Shown here: positions 25,586 through 33,295 of the stretch, piece after piece | How positions within the stretch are numbered: the first letter of the stretch is position 1 | Layout of the letters: each line of letters begins with the position of its first letter | The notes under the pieces: generated by a model | Told to the model about the DNA's origin: nothing | Seen by the model: the letters and a program-made list of their open reading frames with translations, nothing else | The model's database searches: none | Origin: Lachnospiraceae bacterium | Lineage (GTDB): Bacteria > Bacillota > Clostridia > Lachnospirales > Lachnospiraceae | Assembly: GCA_017411305.1 (NCBI GenBank) | Contig: JAFQQI010000039.1 | Span: 1-40,993, forward strand | DNA: 40,993 nucleotides | Direction of reading: 5' to 3' | Made by a program: the position numbers and the translations under genes

Positions 25586-27487
25586 ATGAAAAAGCACAAA
25601 AGAATTTTATTATCGTTTCTTGCCGGTATGTTGGTAATGTTATCACTTACAGGTTGCGGTAATGCGGATGCAGGAGTAGCAGAGACGGCAGGAACAGCAG
25701 AAGTGGCAGAAACAGCTGACGCCACAAAGGTGGAAGAAACAGCAGGAGAGACAGATACAGATGCGAAAGTACAGGAGAATACCACTGATGGCGATATTGT
25801 CATTTTGTATACCAATGATGTACATACCTATGTGGACGGTCCCATCAGCTATGATGTGATTGCTGCCGTTAAAGAGGAGCTTTTGACAAAATATGGGTAT
25901 GTCTATCTGGTGGATGCAGGTGACCATATCCAGGGAACTGCGTACGGATCCATGGATAATGGAGAAACCATTATCAAAATGATGAACGCAGCAGGCTATG
26001 ATGTGGCGACATTGGGAAATCATGAGTTTGATTATGGTATGTTCGGATGTATGAAGGCAATTGATATGGCGCAATACCCTTATGTATCCTGTAATTTCCA
26101 TCATGAAGAAGAGGGCGTATGCGGTGATAATGTATTAGACAGTTACAAGCTTTTCTCTGCAGGAGAAGAAACCATTGCACTTATCGGTATTACTACACCG
26201 GAGACCATTACCAAGACCACCCCTGCTTATTTTCAAGATGAAATGGGAAATTTCATTTATGGAATAGCGGGCGGAGAAGATGGCAGCGAGCTATATTCAT
26301 CTGTGCAGAAGGCAATTGATGATGCGAAGGCAACAGGTGCAACAAAGGTGATTGCATTAGGACATCTTGGGGATGATCCGGCTTCCGTACCTTGGACCAG
26401 CGAGGAAACCATTGCAAACGTAACCGGACTTCATGCCTTTATAGACGGACACTCTCACAGTACGGTAGAAGGTAAGGAAGTTGCTGACAAGAATGGTAAT
26501 AAGGTGGTATTAACCCAGACAGGACAGTATTTTGACAGAATCGGTATGATGATAATTGATGCCGAAAGCGGTGATATCACTACAGACTTCATTGAATACA
26601 AAGAAATTCTGGCAGCAGATGGTGAAACGGTGGAAGGCTATGAATTATGCTCTGACATGTATGAAAGAACAGAAATGATATATGATCCAGATGTACAGAC
26701 AATCAAGGACGCATGGATTGCAGAAATTGATGCCAAACTGGGACAAAAGGTAGGAGAAGCTGCAGTAATTCTGGACAATTATGATGCGGAAGGAAACCGT
26801 ATGGTGCGAGGACAGGAAACCAATACCGGCGATTTCTGTGCGGATGCATTGTATTATTTGTTTGATGATTTGGAAATGGATGTGGATATCAGCGTAATGA
26901 ATGGTGGCGGTATCCGTAATAAGGCAATAACAGGAGAAATTACCTACAAGACCTGTAAGGACATCCATACCTTTGGAAATGTGGCATGCTTGCAGACTGT
27001 TACCGGACAGCAGATGCTGGATGCACTGGAATGGGGAAGCAGACAGCTGGGCTCCGGAGAAGAGAGCGGCGGATTTTTGCAGGTTTCCGGGTTGACTTAT
27101 CACATTGATACTACCAAGCCATGTACGGTACAGCAGGATGAAAACGGAATTTGGACCGGTGGACCTACCGGCGAATACCGGGTACATGAAGTGAAGGTTT
27201 ATAACAAAGAAACCAATGAGTGGGAAGACCTGCAGCTTGATGCTGAGTATAATTTGGCAGGCTATAATTATACACTTAGGGATTTAGGTGACGGATATGC
27301 CATGTTTGAAGGCGCAGTCAATGTTCTTGACTATGTCATGGAGGATTATATGGTTCTGGCAAACTACGTGCAGGGATTTGAAGGCGGTATAGTAGCTGCA
27401 GATAATTCTCCTCTTTTAGAAAAACATCCCGGATTTGTGACAAACTACAGTGAAGCAACGGGAAGTGGCAGAATTACGGTAGAATAA
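25586..27487 (+). CDS. 5'-nucleotidase/UshA-family metallophosphatase lipoprotein
   Basis: The 633-residue protein has a lipoprotein signal ending LTGC (21-24) and an Ala/Glu/Thr-rich linker to about residue 68. The catalytic domain has the dimetal motifs TNDVH (76-80), DAGDHIQG (110-117), GNHEFDYG (144-151) and GHSHS. A C-terminal 5'-nucleotidase domain follows (NGGGIRNKAITG, GRQ-type GSRQLGSGEESGG). It is anchored outside the membrane and should release phosphate from nucleotides or similar esters. The length suits UshA-like enzymes. It ends the + strand cluster and faces the ABC genes on the other strand across a shared palindromic terminator. A role in processing an exported phosphorylated compound or extracellular nucleotides is inference. 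Confidence 0.9.
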   Translation: MKKHKRILLSFLAGMLVMLSLTGCGNADAGVAETAGTAEVAETADATKVEETAGETDTDAKVQENTTDGDIVILYTNDVHTYVDGPISYDVIAAVKEELLTKYGYVYLVDAGDHIQGTAYGSMDNGETIIKMMNAAGYDVATLGNHEFDYGMFGCMKAIDMAQYPYVSCNFHHEEEGVCGDNVLDSYKLFSAGEETIALIGITTPETITKTTPAYFQDEMGNFIYGIAGGEDGSELYSSVQKAIDDAKATGATKVIALGHLGDDPASVPWTSEETIANVTGLHAFIDGHSHSTVEGKEVADKNGNKVVLTQTGQYFDRIGMMIIDAESGDITTDFIEYKEILAADGETVEGYELCSDMYERTEMIYDPDVQTIKDAWIAEIDAKLGQKVGEAAVILDNYDAEGNRMVRGQETNTGDFCADALYYLFDDLEMDVDISVMNGGGIRNKAITGEITYKTCKDIHTFGNVACLQTVTGQQMLDALEWGSRQLGSGEESGGFLQVSGLTYHIDTTKPCTVQQDENGIWTGGPTGEYRVHEVKVYNKETNEWEDLQLDAEYNLAGYNYTLRDLGDGYAMFEGAVNVLDYVMEDYMVLANYVQGFEGGIVAADNSPLLEKHPGFVTNYSEATGSGRITVE

Positions 27488-27584
27488 GGGTAAGGAAATT
27501 GCACGATGAAAGAAGCCTACAATCGGAGCTTGTTATAACCTCATATAAATTGAATATGTTGGATAAGGACAGACTCCATAAAAC

Positions 27585-27626
27585 AACAATAAAAGTGTAG
27601 TTGCATGCAACTACACTTTTATTGTT
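27585..27626. terminator. 42-bp perfect palindrome, bidirectional terminator
   Basis: The sequence AACAATAAAAGTGTAGTTGCA and its exact reverse complement meet at the centre (GCATGC), giving a 21-bp arm with no mismatch. A-runs on one side and T-runs on the other suit termination in both directions between the convergent nucleotidase and ABC ATPase genes. Its right end overlaps the ATPase stop codon (27625-27627). Confidence 0.85.
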
Positions 27627-28725
27627 ACATTTCTATATGAAGCATATTTTTGCCGTTCATGTAAGTATGCGTATAGTGTTTTGTCATGTTTTTTAGAATA
27701 GCAATACTCAAATTATCCTCAATGGAATCGTTTGTTTCGGATTCAAAAGGATTAAATGGAGCATCGGCGCTGGTACAAATGAGGTGAATGCTTTTGTCTG
27801 CTTCGGAGTATTCAATGGAAAGTTCAATATCTACAGTATCAGCATGTTGTTCCATTATTTGATAAATTAGCTCTTCCGTACAAAGCTGCAGACGGTTAGC
27901 AGTTTTATGACCAAGCCCATAGCGGTTTGCAAAATCATAAATACCACCCTGGATGGCCATTAAGTCGAAAATCTTATCTGTTATATGATAGTTGAAAAAC
28001 TTCAGTTTCTTAATAAAGGAAATTGTCTTTTCTCTTTGGGGATTTTCAAAAATCTGTTTCGGTGTACCCTGTTCGTAGATGCCTTTGTCTGCAAAAAACA
28101 GAACCCGGTCTGCAATTTCCTTCGCAAAATTCATTTCATGGGTCACAATTAACATAGTCATTTTCTTTTTGGCAAGGCCACGCATGGTTGCTAAAACCTC
28201 GCCAACCATAGTTGGATCAAGGGCAGATGTGGGTTCGTCAAAAAGCATGATTTTTGGATCCATCATCAGACATCTGGCAATAGCAATTCGTTGCTTTTGT
28301 CCACCGGAAAGATTTGCAGGCATTGCATTTTCTTTTTCCGGTAATCCGACCTGATGTAACAAATTACGAGCTTTTTTCTCAGCATCTTCGCGACTCATTT
28401 TGCGAAGATGTACCGGAGCAAGACACAAATTATCCATTACATTCATGTGGGTAAAAAGATTGAAATTCTGGTATACCATTCCCATGCTGCAACGGATTTT
28501 ATCAATATCAGCATTTTTGGCAGTAATTTCCATTCCATCAATGATAATCTGACCGGCATCAGGAGTTTCTAACAGTTCCATACAGCGTAAGGACACGCTT
28601 TTGCCACATCCGGACCCACCGATAATAGCGATGACTTCGCCTTCTTCTACAGTTAAATTAATATCCTTAAGTACTTCAAGAGAACCGAAGGATTTGCATA
28701 ATCCTTTAATTTCAATTAAACTCAT
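27625..28725 (-). CDS. Amino acid ABC transporter ATPase with C-terminal RsbW-like domain
   Basis: Residues 1-243 are a GlnQ-type ATPase: Walker A GGSGCGKS (36-43, followed by Val rather than Thr), signature LSGGQ (139-143), Walker B IMLFDE (159-164) and H-loop His196. Residues 245-366 are an extra RsbW-like module. TEELIYQIMEQHAD (283-296) keeps the Glu and His of the N-box but has Gln for the ATP-contacting Asn. DAPFNPFE (321-328) stands for the DxGxxYNP motif, and KNMLHIEM is the final strand. The layout equals the ATPase at 4537-5634, so the cluster has two such ATPases. It overlaps its permease gene by 4 bp (ATGA) with an AGGAGG site. Confidence 0.9.
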   Translation of the reverse strand: MSLIEIKGLCKSFGSLEVLKDINLTVEEGEVIAIIGGSGCGKSVSLRCMELLETPDAGQIIIDGMEITAKNADIDKIRCSMGMVYQNFNLFTHMNVMDNLCLAPVHLRKMSREDAEKKARNLLHQVGLPEKENAMPANLSGGQKQRIAIARCLMMDPKIMLFDEPTSALDPTMVGEVLATMRGLAKKKMTMLIVTHEMNFAKEIADRVLFFADKGIYEQGTPKQIFENPQREKTISFIKKLKFFNYHITDKIFDLMAIQGGIYDFANRYGLGHKTANRLQLCTEELIYQIMEQHADTVDIELSIEYSEADKSIHLICTSADAPFNPFESETNDSIEDNLSIAILKNMTKHYTHTYMNGKNMLHIEM

Positions 28726-29390
28726 GCTTTTCTCCTCCTATGTTCCGTATAGAATCCGTGTAAAGCGAATATCCCATTTACAAGGTATGCAACCGCAAGA
28801 TAAAGTAGGACACCTACAATAAGCATAAAAATCGGTTTCATGGTGCGAGCAGAGAAATTATTGATGACACGGGTAAGGTCTGTAATGGAAACATATCCTA
28901 GGACACTGGTCCACTGAATTAGGTTAATAATGGTAGATTGGTATACCGGTTTGGCAATTGTAAGAGCCTGTGGAAGTGTAATTAGTTTAAACGCCTGCCA
29001 TTTGGAAAAGCCTAAAGTGCGTGCAGCTTCCACCTGTCCCTTGTCGGTTGCGTCTAAGGCGGCACGCATAAGCTCCGCAACATATGCAGCGGTATTTAGT
29101 CCAAATGCAAGGATTGCGACTGTTGAAGAATCTAAGGGACTTTTGGCAAAGATTCCGTAATAAAAAAGTAGTAGCAGCATAGAAACAGGTGAACCCCGTA
29201 AAACAGCAATATATATCTTGGAAAAATAGCGCAATATGGCAGATTTGCTTCTTCTCATAAAGCAGATAAGAGCACCTGCTAAGGTCCCTAAAATCAGGGA
29301 GAAAAAAGAAATTTTTATGGTAATTCCAAGTCCTTTTAAAATGCTTAACCAGGCATCATCCTTGATAAGCATATTGTAAATTGCTTCCAA
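28722..29390 (-). CDS. Amino acid ABC transporter permease (HisM/GlnP type)
   Basis: The 222-residue protein has about five membrane helices and the cytoplasmic EAA loop GQVEAARTLGFSKWQAFKL, ending in LPQ, which couples to the ATPase encoded next. The length is normal for the family. The predicted start is TTG with GGAG 9 nt upstream; a later ATG at codon 7 lacks a site. Unlike the permease at 2990-4537 it carries no fused binding domain, and no binding-protein gene adjoins it. The orphan lipoprotein at 6961-7839 may supply one (inference). First gene of a two-gene minus-strand operon. Confidence 0.87.
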   Translation of the reverse strand: MEAIYNMLIKDDAWLSILKGLGITIKISFFSLILGTLAGALICFMRRSKSAILRYFSKIYIAVLRGSPVSMLLLLFYYGIFAKSPLDSSTVAILAFGLNTAAYVAELMRAALDATDKGQVEAARTLGFSKWQAFKLITLPQALTIAKPVYQSTIINLIQWTSVLGYVSITDLTRVINNFSARTMKPIFMLIVGVLLYLAVAYLVNGIFALHGFYTEHRRRKA

Positions 29391-29546
29391 ATTTATTCAC
29401 TCCTTTTTTATTATATTTAAAATAACATGGTTCGTCATTTCAGAGGTAGTGTGATTCCGCCCAGAATATTGTACCTTTCGTATAAATATTTAAGCTGTCG
29501 TGTTTAAGTCCTATTTTTCAAAATTGAAGGAGAAATCTTACTATGA

Positions 29547-29732
29547 TTACCATTTGCTTTTCAGAACTTTTGCGGCATATCGGAGAGTGAGTTGTTCGGT
29601 GGCTACGTCTGGCAGGTGGCCTGCGGCAGTAGGTTTTTTCAGATTAATTTGGCTATATAATTCAAAGCGACTGGTTAATTCTTCATAGGCTTCAATGCTC
29701 ATAACAGCAAGAGCGCCTTTCCCATTACTCCC
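29547..29732 (-). pseudogene. Remnant of a Phd/YefM-type antitoxin gene
   Basis: The minus strand encodes NGKGALAVMSIEAYEELTSR, then FELYSQINL and a short tail to a TAA at 29547-29549. The NGKG-VMS-IEAYEEL pattern is characteristic of the middle of Phd/YefM antitoxins. The N-terminal DNA-binding part is absent, and the frame is closed by a TGA at 29733-29735. No ribosome site serves the internal ATG, and no RelE/Doc toxin gene lies beside it. It is most likely a dead fragment of a toxin-antitoxin locus left between the ABC operon and the riboswitch. Confidence 0.55.
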
Positions 29733-29810
29733 TCATTTAATAACAAAATCATACACAAATTTTGTTATGCGGTCAATGGGAATATTGTATTCGAAGCATA
29801 TAAATAACAC

Positions 29811-29839
29811 TTGCAGAAACTCTGATATCGGGTTATAAT
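29811..29839 (+). promoter_or_regulatory. Promoter of the FMN riboswitch transcript
   Basis: TTGCAG (29811-29816), a 17-bp spacer and TATAAT (29834-29839) lie about 20 bp before the first riboswitch stem. Confidence 0.7.
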
Positions 29840-29857
29840 AACATTCGAAAATAGAAA

Positions 29858-30016
29858 AGTTCTTCGGGGCAGGGTGTAATTCCCTACCGGCGGTATAGTC
29901 CGCGACCCGTACATATGAACAGATGCGGCAAGCAATGTGCATAAGCGGCATCACATGTGACGGCTGATTTGGCGAAATTCCAAAACCGACAGTATAGTCT
30001 GGATGAGAGAAGAAAG
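29858..30016 (+). promoter_or_regulatory. FMN riboswitch (RFN element)
   Basis: The conserved RFN segments are present in order: TCTTCGGGGCAGGGTG, AATTCCCTACCGGCGGTATAG-type, CCGCGACCC, then GACGGCTGATTTGGCGAAA-type, CCGACAGTATAGTC and GGATGAGAGAAGA. The closing stem pairs TCTTC (29861-29865) with GAAGA (30009-30013). It senses FMN and controls the riboflavin transporter gene that follows. A terminator at 30060-30089 supports transcriptional attenuation: high FMN is expected to stop transcription. Confidence 0.95.
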
Positions 30017-30059
30017 TAATCCGTCTATTCCTATAGCCGGATACGTTTAGGTATCGTAC

Positions 30060-30089
30060 CCCGAATACACGATGTATTCGGGTTTTTTT
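30060..30089 (+). terminator. Riboswitch-controlled intrinsic terminator
   Basis: CCCGAATACA / TGTATTCGGG forms a 10-bp perfect stem with a CGA loop, followed by seven T. It lies between the FMN aptamer and ribU, the usual place of an attenuator. Confidence 0.9.
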
Positions 30090-30150
30090 ATACCTTATGA
30101 AGAACCTTTCTGAAAAACAGGCCAAGAGCCGTATTTTAGGAGGATAAAAA

Positions 30151-30900
30151 ATGAATAACACATTATGGAAAAGTCTTGCGGAAAATGCAGCATTTGCTCT
30201 TCAGGTATTAGGAATTGCACTGGCGATTACCCTGGTAGCGTATGGGGCGGAAAAAATCATTTACAAGAAGAATCAAGTGACCGAACGAATTTTAAGTACC
30301 CGTAAAATTGCAATGATAGGTGTTTTTTCAGCCATAGCGGCTGCACTGCACATTTTAGATTTCCCGATTTTCTTTGCACCGGAGTTTTATAAACTGGACT
30401 TCAGCGAAATTCCGGCACTTATCGGTGCCTTTGCCTTTGGCCCGGTAGCAGGCGTGATGATTGAATTTTGTAAGATTCTGTTAAAGCTTATGATAAAAGG
30501 AACATCTACTGCGTTTGTAGGAGATTTGGCAAACTTTGTAATCGGTTGCAGCTTTGTGTTACCGGCGTCCATTATTTATATGTACCGCAAGAGTAAGAAA
30601 AATGCGATAATTGCCTGTGTGATAGGAACCTTATGCATGACTACATTCGGTTCGGCATTTAATGCCATTTATCTGCTTCCCGCATTTTCCAAGCTGTACG
30701 GAATGCCTATCGATGTGATTGTGGGAATGGGAACGGCAGTGAACCCTTCCATTACCAGCATAAATACCCTGGTGCTTTGGGCGGTAGTACCTATGAACCT
30801 GCTCAAGGGAAGTATTGTTTCCATAGTTACCATGCTTGTTTATAAGAGAATCAGCCCCATTCTAAAAAGTAATGCAGTTAAAATGGGAAAGAAAAAATAA
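30151..30900 (+). CDS. ribU: ECF transporter riboflavin-binding S component RibU
   Basis: The 249-residue membrane protein has about six helices. RKIAMIGVFSAIAAALHIL (residues 51-69) is the S-component first helix with its Ala-rich motif for docking to EcfT. YKLDFSEIPALIGAFAFGP (80-98) is typical of RibU. It captures riboflavin and imports it together with the shared ECF module (EcfA, EcfA', EcfT), which is not encoded here. The upstream FMN riboswitch supports the substrate directly. An N-terminal extension of about 45 residues adds one further helix. AGGAGG ribosome site; an intrinsic terminator follows. Confidence 0.93.
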   Translation: MNNTLWKSLAENAAFALQVLGIALAITLVAYGAEKIIYKKNQVTERILSTRKIAMIGVFSAIAAALHILDFPIFFAPEFYKLDFSEIPALIGAFAFGPVAGVMIEFCKILLKLMIKGTSTAFVGDLANFVIGCSFVLPASIIYMYRKSKKNAIIACVIGTLCMTTFGSAFNAIYLLPAFSKLYGMPIDVIVGMGTAVNPSITSINTLVLWAVVPMNLLKGSIVSIVTMLVYKRISPILKSNAVKMGKKK

Positions 30901-30910
30901 AAGAAAAAGA

Positions 30911-30944
30911 GGGTTTTCACATAAGGTGTGAGAATCCTTTTTTT
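30911..30944 (+). terminator. Intrinsic terminator after ribU
   Basis: GGGTTTTCACA and TGTGAGAATCC pair over 11 bp (with two G-U pairs) around a 5-nt loop, followed by a T-run. The next 190 bp up to the efflux operon hold its promoter. Confidence 0.85.
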
Positions 30945-31067
30945 GTCTTAACCATATTTTAAGAAAAACTTTAGAAAAAAAAGGAAGATTCCGGTGCGTA
31001 TATTACGTTATAATAGGTGTGTGTCTATAGAAAATTAAAATTATTTTGTAAAATTTGTAAATAAGTA

Positions 31068-31099
31068 TTGACAATTATTGTATTAGCAATATAATACAA
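31068..31099 (+). promoter_or_regulatory. Promoter with overlapping operator-like palindrome
   Basis: TTGACA (31068-31073), a 16-bp spacer and TATAAT (31090-31095) form a near-consensus promoter for the efflux operon. TTGTATTA (31078-31085) and TAATACAA (31092-31099) form an 8-bp inverted repeat spaced by 6 bp across the -10 box. That is where a TetR- or MarR-type repressor would sit; no regulator gene adjoins it. Confidence 0.7.
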
Positions 31100-31135
31100 T
31101 AGTACAGTGATACAAAAAGAAAAGGGAGAACGTAA

Positions 31136-31831
31136 ATGGAGGAATTGGTAGTAATCCGGGATATGTGTAAGGTTTATAATCCCGGTGAAAATGAAGTGCG
31201 CGCACTGGATCATGTGAATCTGAAAATTGACCGGAATGAGTTTGTGGCAATTATCGGACAGTCCGGCTCCGGAAAATCTACCCTGATGAATATGCTGGGA
31301 TGCCTGGATGTGCCCACATCGGGAAGCTATGTATTAAACGGACAGGATGTGTCGCATTTGACCGATGATGAGCTTTCGGATATCAGAAACAGGGAAATCG
31401 GCTTTATCTTTCAAGGCTTTAATCTGATACCGGGCTTAACGGCACTTGAAAATGTAGAGCTCCCGCTGATTTATCGGGGAGTATCCAAAAAGGAGAGAAT
31501 CAGACTTTCGGAAATCGCCCTAAAAAAGGTAGGACTTGAAAAACGTATGACCCATAAGCCTTCCGAGATGTCAGGCGGCCAGCAGCAAAGAGTTGCAATT
31601 GCAAGAGCCATTGCCCAGGCACCGCCGGTTATTTTGGCAGATGAGCCTACCGGTAATCTGGATTCCGGCTCCACGGCAGAAATTATGGAAATTTTAAAGG
31701 AACTGCATAGAGAAGGAAGAACGGTAATATTGATTACTCATGACAATGAAATTGCTGCCCGGGCTAAACGGATGATTCGTATTATGGATGGCAGAATTGT
31801 GGCAGATATTGTGAATGATGCAGTTTTATAG
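31136..31831 (+). CDS. MacB/LolD-type ABC transporter ATPase
   Basis: The 231-residue ATPase has Walker [10 protein letters not shown] (41-49), Q-loop [21 protein letters not shown], signature MSGGQQQR and Walker [14 protein letters not shown]. The [10 protein letters not shown] and DEPTGNLDS forms are typical of the LolD/MacB/FtsE branch, which powers mechanotransmission rather than classical import. Together with the adaptor and FtsX-type permease encoded next it forms a tripartite-like efflux or export system. Strong promoter and possible operator lie upstream; the ribosome site is GGGAG. Confidence 0.92.
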   Translation: MEELVVIRDMCKVYNPGENEVRALDHVNLKIDRNEFVAIIGQSGSGKSTLMNMLGCLDVPTSGSYVLNGQDVSHLTDDELSDIRNREIGFIFQGFNLIPGLTALENVELPLIYRGVSKKERIRLSEIALKKVGLEKRMTHKPSEMSGGQQQRVAIARAIAQAPPVILADEPTGNLDSGSTAEIMEILKELHREGRTVILITHDNEIAARAKRMIRIMDGRIVADIVNDAVL

Positions 31832-31861
31832 CATCAAGCGGAAGGGAAAAGGAGAATGATG

Positions 31862-33286
31862 ATGGAAAAGAAAGAGAAGAAACCGTTAGATGCGGCAGCA
31901 AAGAAAAAACGCAGAAGAAGAATTATCCTGATAGCGGTAGCGGTTATTGTGGTACTTGTAATCGCTTCCGGATTTATGGGTGGCGATGCGGTTATGCCGG
32001 TAACTACAGTGACAGCGTCAAAAGGGGAAATTGCCCAGACCATTAGTACCAGCGGAACAGTAACTACAGATAACGCCAAAAGTTATTTTTCTGAAGTAGA
32101 TGTGAAAATCGGCACAGTAAATGTCAGCTCGGGAGATGCAGTGAAAGCAGGTGATGTGCTGATTGCTTATGATGAAACACAGTTACAGACGAAAACGGAG
32201 CTGGCACAGCTAAAACAGCAGTCCGGTGAAGGCAGTTATAAGGATGCGGTACAGAGTAATAATGAAAAGATAGGGGATTTAAGCGAGGCTAATATTAACC
32301 TTGAGGTATTAGAACAGCAGATTGCCGATACGGAAGCTTACATAGCAGGACTGGAAGCCAAAATCGAGAAAAAGAAGAGTGAGCTGGCACTGTTTGGTGC
32401 CCAGCTGCAAATCTCATTACTGGATTGGAAGGATGAACCTGATTCTGATGAATATATGAATCTGCAAAAGCTGGTACAGGAAAACAATTATGAACAGAAT
32501 TATCATGAGGACATTCTGGGATGGCAGGCAGAGCTTGATGTCTATAACAAGATGCTGGCCGATTATGAAGAATACCGTTCGGAAATGAAGTCCCAGAAGA
32601 GTAGTGCGGATGCCGGCAAAATGACTGCAGGTGCCAAAGAACAGCTGGAAGCTGACAGCCAGACCAAGGCCATTGAGGCGAATGAAGAACTGACTGCCCT
32701 TCAGAATGTGGAAACCGGAATTACGGCAGCATTTGACGGTGTTGTTACAGAAATCAGTGCGGTAGAAGGTGCTGCAGTGGCAGAGGGCACAAAACTGCTT
32801 GAGCTGCAAAGTACACAGGATGTTTCCGTGAAAATTTCCGTAACCAAATATGACCTGGATAAAATTGCATTGGGACAGAAGGCAGTAGTTACCATTGCAG
32901 GAAAAGAATATGAGGGTGAAGTTTCCAAAATCAATAAGATGGCAGAGAAGAATGAAAGCGGTGCGGCTGTAGTCGGTACTGAAATCAAAATTCTGAATCC
33001 TGACAGTGATGTATATCTCGGTGTGGAAGCTAAGGTGGTAATTACCACTGCCGAGGAAGCAGATGTGCTTCTTGCACCCGTTACGGCTGTGAACGTAGAC
33101 ATGGACGGTGAATTTGTATATGTGGCAGAAGAAGGCATTTTGGTAAAGAAGCCCGTAGAAACCGGTATTTCTTCCGATACGATGATACAGATTATTTCGG
33201 GGATTGACGAAGGTGCGCAGCTGGTAACGGAAGTAACCGGTGACCTGACGGAAGGTATGGCAGTTATGGCAATGCCGGAGGAATAG
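31862..33286 (+). CDS. Efflux system adaptor subunit (HlyD/MacA-like)
   Basis: The protein (474 residues from the third of three consecutive ATGs, which is best spaced from AAAAGGAG) has a basic N-terminus and one membrane helix (about 20-38). A split biotinyl-lipoyl-like domain follows (SGTVTTDNAKSYFSEVDVKIG ... ENVETGITAAFDGVVTEI-type), with a coiled-coil hairpin in between (about residues 125-275) rich in Glu/Lys/Gln. Beta-barrel and membrane-proximal domains form the C-terminal part. In Gram-positives MacA-like adaptors work with a MacB-like permease to extrude peptides, lipids or drugs. Substrate unknown. Between ATPase and permease genes of the same operon. Confidence 0.88.
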   Translation: MEKKEKKPLDAAAKKKRRRRIILIAVAVIVVLVIASGFMGGDAVMPVTTVTASKGEIAQTISTSGTVTTDNAKSYFSEVDVKIGTVNVSSGDAVKAGDVLIAYDETQLQTKTELAQLKQQSGEGSYKDAVQSNNEKIGDLSEANINLEVLEQQIADTEAYIAGLEAKIEKKKSELALFGAQLQISLLDWKDEPDSDEYMNLQKLVQENNYEQNYHEDILGWQAELDVYNKMLADYEEYRSEMKSQKSSADAGKMTAGAKEQLEADSQTKAIEANEELTALQNVETGITAAFDGVVTEISAVEGAAVAEGTKLLELQSTQDVSVKISVTKYDLDKIALGQKAVVTIAGKEYEGEVSKINKMAEKNESGAAVVGTEIKILNPDSDVYLGVEAKVVITTAEEADVLLAPVTAVNVDMDGEFVYVAEEGILVKKPVETGISSDTMIQIISGIDEGAQLVTEVTGDLTEGMAVMAMPEE

Positions 33287-33295
33287 GAGGGGCAA

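Noticed and set aside
29400-29546. A toxin partner (RelE/Doc) for the antitoxin remnant
   Set aside because: No ORF with toxin features on either strand next to it.
29733-30161. 142-residue minus-strand ORF
   Set aside because: It runs through the FMN riboswitch, its terminator and the ribU start; its sequence is explained by those elements.
32417-33295. 292-residue minus-strand ORF opposite the efflux adaptor
   Set aside because: Cys/His/Phe-rich composition typical of an antisense shadow; the adaptor on + has recognisable domains.
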